Of a stretch of 64,000 bases of DNA, positions 1-8,007 are shown piece by piece. Each line of letters opens with the position of its first letter. Positions within the stretch are counted from its first letter, which is position 1. The position numbers and the translations under genes were made by a program. Below the pieces are notes generated by a model. The model ran no database searches. It was given only the letters and a program-made list of their open reading frames with translations, and was not told the DNA's origin. The stretch spans positions 124,001-188,000 of the forward strand of contig NZ_AUDU01000016.1 of the NCBI RefSeq assembly GCF_000425625.1, written 5' to 3'. The stretch comes from Stutzerimonas azotifigens DSM 17556 (GTDB lineage Bacteria; Pseudomonadota; Gammaproteobacteria; Pseudomonadales; Pseudomonadaceae).

Positions 1-627
1 GTCGACGGCCTTGGTCTCCAGCGCCGTGAACAGCTCGGAAAACGGCAGCGGCACGGCGTTGGCGCCGAGCAGCTTGAAGGTCTCGAGGAACACCGGGTTG
101 GGCATCACGCGCAGCTTGATGCCGCTGAAGTCATCGACCTTCTCGATCGGTCGCACGTTGTTGGTCATGTTGCGAAAGCCGTTCTCCCAGTACACCAGGC
201 CGACCAGCCCCTTCTCTTCCAGCTTGTCCATGATCTTGCGGCCGACCTCGCTGTCGAGCACGGCGTCGGCCTGCTGCTCGCTGTCGAACAGGAAGGGCGT
301 GTCCCACACCGCCATTTCCTCGGTGATGCCGACCAGGGTCGCGGTGGAGCCGACCATCATTTCCTGCGCGCCGCCGATCAGTGCGTTCTGCATCTGGTCG
401 TCCGAGCCGAGGCTGGCGGCGCCGAAAGTGCGCACCTTCAGCTTGCCGCCCGAGGCCTTGGCCACCTCGTCGGCGAACAGCTTGGCCGCCCTGCCCTGGT
501 TGCTGTCTTCGTTGAGGCCGTAGCCGAAGCGGATCATCCGCGAACGGATCTCGTCGGATTGCGCATTGGCCGCCATCGCGCCGGTGAGCGTCGCGACGGC
601 GAGGGTGGCGAGGAGCAGACGTTTCAT
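1..627 (-). CDS. TRAP transporter periplasmic binding protein (DctP family), 3' end outside window
   Basis: This is the substrate-binding subunit of a tripartite ATP-independent periplasmic transporter. The reading frame starts at the ATG at 627 and is still open at base 1, giving 209 codons of a protein normally about 330 residues long. It begins MKRLLLATLAVATLTGAMAA, a Sec signal peptide with probable cleavage after ANA. The mature part has DctP-family features: an early GYG segment, repeated surface-helix segments, and a region reading LRVMPNPVFLETFK close to the edge. It lies 59 bases downstream of the large permease on the same strand, so it is the last or a late gene of the operon that begins with the gluconokinase-DctQ fusion. 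The fused kinase suggests gluconate or a related sugar acid as ligand, which is inference. The missing C-terminus prevents further ligand assignment. Confidence 0.88.
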   Translation of the reverse strand, partial: MKRLLLATLAVATLTGAMAANAQSDEIRSRMIRFGYGLNEDSNQGRAAKLFADEVAKASGGKLKVRTFGAASLGSDDQMQNALIGGAQEMMVGSTATLVGITEEMAVWDTPFLFDSEQQADAVLDSEVGRKIMDKLEEKGLVGLVYWENGFRNMTNNVRPIEKVDDFSGIKLRVMPNPVFLETFKLLGANAVPLPFSELFTALETKAVD

Positions 628-686
628 GTGGCGATACCTTTTGTTGTTGTAGGGAGCTTCACCGAAGCGAAGCGGTTTGGCCCGGA

Positions 687-1964
687 TCAGCGCAGCCAGG
701 CCAGCGGCACCGTGACGATCGCCGGGAACAGGATCAGCAGCGCGACCACCACCAGGTACATCAGGAAGAACGGCATCACGCCGCGCACCAGCACCTCCAT
801 GCGCAGCTTGCCGATGCCGCCGACCACGTTGAGCACCGTGCCCACCGGCGGGGTGATCAGCCCGATGGAGCCGATGAGCACGAACATCACGCCGAAATAC
901 ACCGGGTCGACCCCCGCCTTCATCGCGATCGGCGCCAGCACCGGGCCGAGGATGAGGATGGTCGGGGTCAGGTCGAGCACCATGCCGACGGCGATCATCA
1001 GCAGCATGATGCCGGCTACCAGCAGGCGCGGATGGTCGGCCAGCGGCCCGAGCATCGCGGCGATCTCGCCGGGCAGCTGCGCCAGGGTGATCATGTAGCC
1101 GGACACCGTGGCCGCGGCGCAGAGGAACATCACCGAGGCGGTGGTGCGGCTGGCGCGGGTGGCCACCTCGATCAGCGCGCCCCAGTCGAGCTCGCGGTAG
1201 AGCAGCGTGGACACCAGGAAGGCGTAGACGGCGGCCACCACTGCGGCCTCGGTCGGGGTGAAGATGCCACCGCGCAGGCCGCCGACGATGATCACCGGCA
1301 GCATCAGCGCGGCCACGCCGTCGGCCAGCGCACGGCGACGCTCGGCCTTGCTCGCCTTGGCCTGCGGCGGCTCCTGCATGCCGCGCGAGATCAGCGTCCA
1401 GGCGATCACCAGGCCGGCGCCCATGATCAGCCCCGGCACCAGGCCGGCGAGGAACAGCTGGCTGATGGAGGTGTTGGTCACCACCCCGTAGATCACGAAG
1501 GGCATCGACGGCGGGATGATCGGCGCGATGATGCCGCCGGCCGCCACCAGTCCCGACGAGGCGCTGAGCGGATAGCCGCGCTCGCGCATCATCGGCAGCA
1601 GCAGCGTCGCCAGCGCCGCGGTGTCGGCCAGCGCCGAGCCGGACATGCTGGCCAGCAGCACCGCGGCGGCGATCGCCACGTAGCCCAGGCCGCCGCGCAG
1701 GTGGCCGAAATAGGCCTGGGCCATGGCGATGATGCGCCGCGAGATACCGCCGGCGTTCATCAGCTCGCCGGCGAGGATGAAGAACGGCACCGCCAGCAGC
1801 GGGAAGCTGTCGGCGCCGGCCTTGAGGTTCTGTGCCAGCAGCTGGACGTCCCAGAAGTCCAGGTACCACATCAGCACCGTGCCGGTGAGGATCAGCGCGA
1901 AGGCGATGGGCATGCCGAAGGCCATGAATCCCAGCAGCGAAGAGAGAAAGACGACGACGGTCAT
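687..1964 (-). CDS. TRAP transporter large permease (DctM family)
   Basis: This is the large integral-membrane subunit of the TRAP transporter. At 425 residues it has the usual family length, and it is hydrophobic almost throughout, with 12 or more predicted membrane segments. The family signature is visible: a GSALADTAAL segment near residue 110, a GGIIAPIIPPSMPFVIYG segment near residue 145, and the C-terminal GLITPPVGTVLNVVGGIG. This subunit carries the Na+-coupled transport path and works with the small permease and the binding protein. It sits 45 bases after the fused kinase/small permease and 59 bases before the binding protein. The start at 1964 is the natural ATG for the first membrane helix. 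Confidence 0.95.
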   Translation of the reverse strand: MTVVVFLSSLLGFMAFGMPIAFALILTGTVLMWYLDFWDVQLLAQNLKAGADSFPLLAVPFFILAGELMNAGGISRRIIAMAQAYFGHLRGGLGYVAIAAAVLLASMSGSALADTAALATLLLPMMRERGYPLSASSGLVAAGGIIAPIIPPSMPFVIYGVVTNTSISQLFLAGLVPGLIMGAGLVIAWTLISRGMQEPPQAKASKAERRRALADGVAALMLPVIIVGGLRGGIFTPTEAAVVAAVYAFLVSTLLYRELDWGALIEVATRASRTTASVMFLCAAATVSGYMITLAQLPGEIAAMLGPLADHPRLLVAGIMLLMIAVGMVLDLTPTILILGPVLAPIAMKAGVDPVYFGVMFVLIGSIGLITPPVGTVLNVVGGIGKLRMEVLVRGVMPFFLMYLVVVALLILFPAIVTVPLAWLR

Positions 1965-2009
1965 TCGCGTTGCTCCGTGGGCGTTGCCCCTGTCGTTGTT
2001 CTGGTGCCG

Positions 2010-3167
2010 TCAGTCGGCGGTGATGTTGGCCGCGGCGCGCGCAGCGGGCGGTTGCGCGCGCCACAGCGATACCAGCTGGACCAGCGCCAGCACGCCCAGG
2101 GCGACCATGCCGAGCAGCACCGGCACCATCGCCAGCACCACCGGATAGGCCAGCACCGGGCTCTTGTTGCCCCAGCCGTAGGCGACCTGCTGCCAGCCGC
2201 CCCAGGCACAGAGCGCGCAGGCCACGCAGACCAGCAGCCAGCTCAGCGAGTCGACCAGCTTGCGCAGGGCACCGCGCAGGCCGTCGCGCAGCATGGTGAA
2301 GCTCATCAATTCGCCGCGGCGCAGGCTCGAGGCGACGCCGACGAACACCAGCCAGACGAACGCCAGGCGCGACAGCTCCTCGGCGCCGGCCCAGCCGGCG
2401 TTGAACAGGTAGCGGCCGACCACGTTGCCGAACACGGCGATCACCATCACCGCCATCAGCAGCGCCATCAGGCCGTCGGTGAGGCGGTCGAACAGGCGTG
2501 CGAGCGGCCCGGTGTAGATCGGCGGGTTGCCCAGCGACGGCGCCTGCTCCGAGGCGTTCTCGTCCTCGGCGGCCGGGCCTGCGCCGGCGGCGTGGCGCAC
2601 CCGCGCCTGGACGCCGGCCCCCGGGGTCTGCGTCAGCATCCAGTCACAGATGGTTCGCACCACCTCGTCCGTGGGCCGGGTGGCATCCACCGACAGCACG
2701 CCGGGCTCGCCTTCGGGCGGCTCCAGGGTGGCGAACTGGCTGTCTACCAGCGAGGTGGGCATGAAGTGCCCGGCGCGGCCCCCGACCCGCTGCAGCGCGG
2801 TCTCGTAGTCCACCACCAGATGGGCGAAGCGCAGCTCCGGCACGGCGCGCCGCAGCCGCTCGCGGTAGCTGCGCCTGAGTGCCGAACAGGCCAGCACGAA
2901 GCCTTCGCCGTCCTGTTGCGCGCGGCGGATCTCTTCGATCAGGCGGTCGAGCCACTGGATGCGGTCCTGGTCGCTCAGGGGAATGCCGGCGCGCATGCGT
3001 TCGACGTTTTCGGCGGGATGGAAATGGTCGGCTTCGATGTGGCGATAACCCAGGCAACGGGCGGCGCCGAGGCTGGTGTCGGTCTTGCCGCAGCCGCTGA
3101 CGCCCATGACCACCAGCGCGCGTGACGGAGGCAGGGCGAGAGATCGCGAGGAATTCGGCGTGGACAT
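2010..3167 (-). CDS. Fusion protein: gluconokinase (GntK) joined to TRAP small permease (DctQ)
   Basis: This is one uninterrupted 385-residue frame with two functions. Residues 1 to about 178 are a gluconokinase of the GntK/thermoresistant type. They contain the P-loop GVSGCGKT at 22-29, the EADHFHP segment near 46, the PLSDQDRIQWL segment near 63 and the RAGHFMPTSLVDSQ segment near 132. This is the length of a complete free-standing GntK. A linker rich in Ala, Glu and Pro (about 181-220) leads to a DctQ small permease with four membrane helices, near 231-250, 266-284, 306-325 and 342-365. DctQ termini are normally cytoplasmic, so the kinase would lie at the inner membrane face. The ATG at 3167 is chosen over an upstream one because GGAG stands about 7 bases before it. 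dctM and dctP genes follow directly. The architecture implies gluconate import tied to phosphorylation to 6-phosphogluconate, which is inference. Confidence 0.9.
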   Translation of the reverse strand: MSTPNSSRSLALPPSRALVVMGVSGCGKTDTSLGAARCLGYRHIEADHFHPAENVERMRAGIPLSDQDRIQWLDRLIEEIRRAQQDGEGFVLACSALRRSYRERLRRAVPELRFAHLVVDYETALQRVGGRAGHFMPTSLVDSQFATLEPPEGEPGVLSVDATRPTDEVVRTICDWMLTQTPGAGVQARVRHAAGAGPAAEDENASEQAPSLGNPPIYTGPLARLFDRLTDGLMALLMAVMVIAVFGNVVGRYLFNAGWAGAEELSRLAFVWLVFVGVASSLRRGELMSFTMLRDGLRGALRKLVDSLSWLLVCVACALCAWGGWQQVAYGWGNKSPVLAYPVVLAMVPVLLGMVALGVLALVQLVSLWRAQPPAARAAANITAD

Positions 3168-3216
3168 GGTCGCTCCAGGCAGCATCGAGGTACTGCGTTT
3201 TATGCTTGTGCGATTG

Positions 3217-3232
3217 ATGGTAGCGCTATCAT
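3217..3232. promoter_or_regulatory. Candidate GntR-type operator upstream of the kinase-TRAP operon
   Basis: The 16-base near-palindrome ATGGTAGCGCTATCAT has one mismatched pair and is centred on GCGC, as in LacI/GalR-family operators. It lies about 50 bases upstream of the start of the gluconokinase-DctQ gene. The core TAGCGCT matches what I recall as the core recognised by the Pseudomonas gluconate repressor GntR. No GntR gene is in the window, so the pairing is inferred. Confidence 0.5.
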
Positions 3233-3282
3233 GCAAGGAGTCAACCCGAGCGCCCGGTCGGATGCCGATTGCGCCGGGTGCG

Positions 3283-3923
3283 TCACGCGCCGGGGGAAGT
3301 GTCCGCCGCACGCCGCGGCGAGCCTATCGGCCCGCGGCGCAGGCGCTTGAGCCGCTGGCTGAGCAAAGGCAGGCGCAGCAGCATCAGGGCCGCGCCGAGG
3401 CTGAAGTAGAGCAGCCACAGGCCGATGTCCGAACGCACCACCCAGAGCATGTGCAGCAGCGCGAGGCCGAGCACGCCGTAGACGATGCGGTGCAGCTTCT
3501 TCCAGCCGCGCCCGAGGCGGCGCATGCTCCAGCGGTTGGAGGTGATGGCCATCGTCAGCAGCCCGAGCCAGGCGAGCGCGCCGACGATGATGTAGGGCCG
3601 CTCGACCAGCTCCCTGCCGAGCTGGGACGCGTCCAGCCCGAGGATGAACATCAGGTAGGCCATCAGGTGCAGGCAGGCGTAGCTGAAGCACCACAGTCCC
3701 AGCTGGCGGCGCACCTGCGCCCAGCCGCTCCAGCGCGTGGCCCATTGCAGCGGCGACAACGCCAGCGTCAGCAACAGCAGCACCAGCGCGCCCTGCCCCA
3801 GGCGGTCGACCAGCACCTTGCCCGGGTCGGGGCCGAGCGCGAAGATCCAGGCCTGGTAGAGCCAGTACAGCGGCACCGCCAGGGCCGCCAGGAACACCGC
3901 ACCACGCCAGACAGGATGCTTCA

Positions 3924-3924
<1 letters not shown>
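3283..3924 (-). CDS. msrQ: MsrQ, haem-binding membrane subunit of the MsrPQ methionine sulfoxide reductase
   Basis: MsrQ passes electrons from the quinone pool through haem b to periplasmic MsrP, which repairs oxidised methionines in envelope proteins. The 213-residue product has about six membrane segments and the family's conserved His in CFSYACLHLMAYLMF (near 96) and in the KLHRIVYG and LLHMLW segments (near 143-160). The C-terminal tail is Arg-rich. The start codon overlaps the msrP stop as ATGA at 3924, so the two are translationally coupled. Confidence 0.95.
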
Positions 3925-4940
<1,016 letters not shown>

Positions 4941-5339
4941 GGCGCGCCTCGGCAATGGCTGTTGGGCTGGCGGGAGACACTGCGTGTGGAACGAAATCGT
5001 ACGCCCTTCCCTCCCGGAAGGCAGCACGCAGCCCCCGGCGTGCAGTGAGTCGTGCGGTCCGACGAACGCCGCGGCCGATTATTCCCGACCGGCACCTGTC
5101 TTCCGGAGTCGATTCGGCGAGCCTGCCGTAGTACCATCCGCGGCCCTGTTCACCTGTTCCCCCGAACGGCATGGTCACCTTCGACACCCACTGGCTGCCT
5201 ACGCCCCCATAGCGCTCCACCCCCTCCTCCCGCGCCGGCCTGCCTCGCCGGCGCGTTGCCGTGCGCCCGCACGGCGCTCGGTAATGCCCCAACGAAGAAC
5301 GACTGCCGCTCTGCCGGCAGTCCCTGACTGGACCCGACA
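4941..5339. other. Divergent intergenic region between msrP and the SulP gene
   Basis: These 399 bases separate the divergent msrPQ operon and the sulP-usp operon and should hold both promoters. I saw no convincing sigma-70 pair, riboswitch or terminator. The segment around 5080-5090 is the least GC-rich part. Short open frames here lack ribosome sites and recognisable products. Confidence 0.5.
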
Positions 5340-6827
5340 ATGCTCCGCAGTCTCAAGCAGAACTGGTTTTCCAACGTCCGTGGCGACGTGCTGTCCGGCC
5401 TGGTGGTCGCCCTCGCGCTGATCCCCGAGGCCATCGCCTTCTCCATCATCGCCGGCGTCGATCCGCAGGTGGGGCTCTATGCGTCCTTCTGCATCGCGGT
5501 AGTGACCGCTTTCCTCGGGGGCCGCCCGGGGATGATTTCCGCGGCGACCGGCGCCATGGCGCTGCTGATGGTGACCCTGGTACGCGAGCACGGCCTGCAA
5601 TACCTGCTGGTCGCCACGCTGCTGTGCGGCCTGCTGCAGATCGGCGCCGGTTACCTGCGGCTGGGTTCGCTGATGCGCTTCGTCTCGCGCTCGGTGGTGA
5701 CCGGCTTCGTCAACGCCCTGGCGATCCTCATCTTCATGGCCCAGCTGCCGGAGCTCACCGGCGTGACCTGGCACGTCTACGCGATGACCGCCGCGGGCCT
5801 GGGCATCATCTACCTGTTCCCCCACGTCCCGGTGGTCGGCCGGCTGATCCCCTCGCCGCTGGTATGCATCCTCTCGCTCACCGCCGTGGCGATCTACCTG
5901 GGGCTGGACATCCGCACCGTCGGCGACATGGGCCAACTGCCCGACACCCTGCCGGTCTTCCTCTGGCCGGACGTGCCGCTGACCTTCGAGACGCTGGCGA
6001 TCGTCTTCCCCTACTCCGCCGCGCTGGCGGTGGTCGGCCTGCTGGAGTCGATGATGACCGCCACCATCGTCGACGACCTGACCGACACGCCCAGCGACAA
6101 GAACCGCGAGTGCAAGGGCCAGGGCGTGGCCAACATCGCCGCCGGGCTGTTCGGCGGCATGGCCGGCTGCGCGATGATCGGGCAGTCGGTGATCAACATC
6201 AAATCCGGCGGCCGCACGCGCCTGTCGACGCTGATCGCTGGCGTGGTGCTGATGATCCTGGTGGTGTTCCTCAGCGACTGGGTGCGGCAGATCCCGATGG
6301 CCGCACTGGTCGCGGTGATGATCATGGTGTCGATCGGCACCTTCAGCTGGGAGTCGGTACGCAATCTGCGCCGGCATCCGCTGTCCACCAATATCGTGAT
6401 GATCGCCACCGTCGCCGTGGTGGTGGCCACGCACAACCTGGCCTACGGCGTGCTGGTCGGCGTCCTGCTGGCGGCGCTGTTCTTCGCCAACAAGGTCGGG
6501 CACTACCTGGACATCCGCTCGCAGCTGGACGAACGCGGCGAACACCGAACCTACCACGTGGTCGGTCAAGTGTTCTTCGCCTCGGCGGACAAGTTCACCC
6601 GCGCCTTCGACCTCAAGGAGGGCCTCAGAACCGTGACCATCGACCTCGGCCGCGCGCACTTCTGGGACATCACCTCGGTCGCCGCGCTGGACAAGGTGGT
6701 GATCCGCTTCCGCCGCGAAGGCAGCGACGTCGAGGTGCTCGGGCTCAACGAAGCGAGCGCCACCATCGTCGATCGCTTCGGCACGCACGACAAACCGGAC
6801 GCCATCGACCGGCTCATGGGGCACTGA
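5340..6827 (+). CDS. SulP-family anion transporter with C-terminal STAS domain
   Basis: This is an inner-membrane anion transporter of the SulP/SLC26 family. Substrates in the family are sulfate, bicarbonate, chloride or dicarboxylates, and the sequence does not say which applies here. The 495-residue product begins with the conserved [20 protein letters not shown] segment. It has the GLYASF motif near 45 and a long multi-helix core, and ends in a soluble STAS domain (about 390-490) including [16 protein letters not shown]. The gene is 12 bases upstream of a universal stress protein, and the two form an operon. No strong Shine-Dalgarno sequence precedes the ATG. The start is set by the family N-terminus. 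Confidence 0.92.
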   Translation: MLRSLKQNWFSNVRGDVLSGLVVALALIPEAIAFSIIAGVDPQVGLYASFCIAVVTAFLGGRPGMISAATGAMALLMVTLVREHGLQYLLVATLLCGLLQIGAGYLRLGSLMRFVSRSVVTGFVNALAILIFMAQLPELTGVTWHVYAMTAAGLGIIYLFPHVPVVGRLIPSPLVCILSLTAVAIYLGLDIRTVGDMGQLPDTLPVFLWPDVPLTFETLAIVFPYSAALAVVGLLESMMTATIVDDLTDTPSDKNRECKGQGVANIAAGLFGGMAGCAMIGQSVINIKSGGRTRLSTLIAGVVLMILVVFLSDWVRQIPMAALVAVMIMVSIGTFSWESVRNLRRHPLSTNIVMIATVAVVVATHNLAYGVLVGVLLAALFFANKVGHYLDIRSQLDERGEHRTYHVVGQVFFASADKFTRAFDLKEGLRTVTIDLGRAHFWDITSVAALDKVVIRFRREGSDVEVLGLNEASATIVDRFGTHDKPDAIDRLMGH

Positions 6828-6839
6828 CGGGGGCATCGC

Positions 6840-7685
6840 TTGAATCACATCATGGCCTGCATCGACGGCTCGGCCTCTTCGCCCGCCGTCTGCGACGCCG
6901 CTGCCTGGGCGAGCCGCCGCCTGTCCGCGCCGCTGACCTTCCTGCATGTGCTCGATCACCGGCATTACCCGGTGACCGGCGACCTCAGCGGCGCCATCGG
7001 CCTGGGCAGCCGCGAGTACCTGCTCGAGCAGTTGGCGGCGCTGGACGAGCAGCGCAACCGGCTGGCGCTCGAAGAGGGCCGGCTGATGCTCGCCTGCGCA
7101 CGCGAACGCGCGCAGGCCGCCGGTATCGCCTGGCCCGAGACCCGCCAGCGCCACGGCGGCCTGGCCGACACGTTGCAGGAGCTGGAAGCCGACACCCGCC
7201 TGTTCGTGATCGGCCAGCGGGGCGAAGGCAGCGCCGCCGGCCAGGTCGGCAGCCAGCTGGAAAGCGTCGTGCGCCTGGTGCACCGGCCGGTCCTCGTCAC
7301 CCCGACGGACTTCGCCCCGCCGCGCAACCTGATGCTCGCCTTCGACGGCAGCCCGACCGCGCGCAAGGCGGTCGAGACGTTAGCCGCTTCGCCGCTGCTG
7401 CAGGAATTGCCGATGCACCTGGTGATGATTGGGGCGGACCGCCAGGGGGCCCAGGCGCAGCTCGCCTGGGCCCGGCAGACGCTGGAGCGGGTTGGCTACG
7501 TCGTGCACACCGCCCTGCGCGCCGGCGAAGTCGAACCGGCGCTGCATGCCTATCAGCGCGAGCACGACATCGACCTGCTGGCCATGGGCGCCTACGGTCA
7601 TTCGCGGATTCGGCGGTTCCTGGTGGGCAGCACCACGACGCACATGCTTCGCACCAGCTCGACGCCGCTGCTGCTGTTGCGTTGA
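6840..7685 (+). CDS. Tandem-domain universal stress protein (UspA family)
   Basis: This cytoplasmic stress protein has two Usp domains (about 1-140 and 150-281). The second ends with a complete nucleotide-binding motif, GAYGHSRIRRFLVGST (pattern G-2x-G-9x-G-S). The equivalent in the first domain, GQRGEGSAAGQVGS, is also recognisable. The start is probably the TTG at 6840, with a G-rich ribosome site just upstream, giving the N-terminus NHIMACIDGSASS. An ATG four codons later (6852) is the alternative. It follows the SulP transporter by 12 bases, a pairing that suggests the Usp protein modulates or senses conditions for the transporter (inference). Confidence 0.9.
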   Translation: MNHIMACIDGSASSPAVCDAAAWASRRLSAPLTFLHVLDHRHYPVTGDLSGAIGLGSREYLLEQLAALDEQRNRLALEEGRLMLACARERAQAAGIAWPETRQRHGGLADTLQELEADTRLFVIGQRGEGSAAGQVGSQLESVVRLVHRPVLVTPTDFAPPRNLMLAFDGSPTARKAVETLAASPLLQELPMHLVMIGADRQGAQAQLAWARQTLERVGYVVHTALRAGEVEPALHAYQREHDIDLLAMGAYGHSRIRRFLVGSTTTHMLRTSSTPLLLLR

Positions 7686-8007
7686 GCAAAGCGGTCCCAG
7701 GCAGAGCCTGCTCCTACAGAAGGCGTCATGCGCGCTGCCACGGTGGGCACCGAGTCACCCGGAGCCGTGCCTTTCCCTTCTCCCTCCGGGAGAGATGGCC
7801 CGCAGGGCCGGATGAGGGCCGACTCGGGCGAGCCTTCGGTTGGGGCGGGCTTTGCCTGCCCGTCGCCGCGAGGGTGCACCTCCCACAGCGGTCGCAGGCA
7901 GAGCCTGCTCCTACAAAGGGCGGCGTGCCGGTTTCGTTCGCGGTCGAGACCGCCCACAGGGCACCGAAGTGGCCCGCAGGGCCGGGTGAGGGAGAGGTGC
8001 ACGGGCT
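7686..8007. repeat. REP-like repeat cluster between convergent usp and ligD
   Basis: These 322 bases contain no gene. Two copies of an element built on the palindrome GCAGGC-TCT-GCCTGC lie at about 7691-7720 and 7889-7920. Copies of a second element, with arms GGCCC/GGGCC next to a GGGAGAAGG/CCCTTCTCCC-type hairpin, lie at about 7772-7818 and 7967-7995. Both families recur in the other intergenic clusters of this window. Paired hairpins between convergent genes may act as transcription stops. Confidence 0.8.

Noticed and set aside
1032-3125. Long plus-strand open frame (697 codons) opposite the TRAP operon
   Set aside because: Low-complexity His/Gln/Arg-rich shadow of the kinase-TRAP genes with no family features.
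3168-3311. A longer N-terminus for the kinase-permease fusion starting at 3311
   Set aside because: It would cover the operator-like palindrome and lacks a ribosome site. The ATG at 3167 has GGAG and begins just before the kinase fold.
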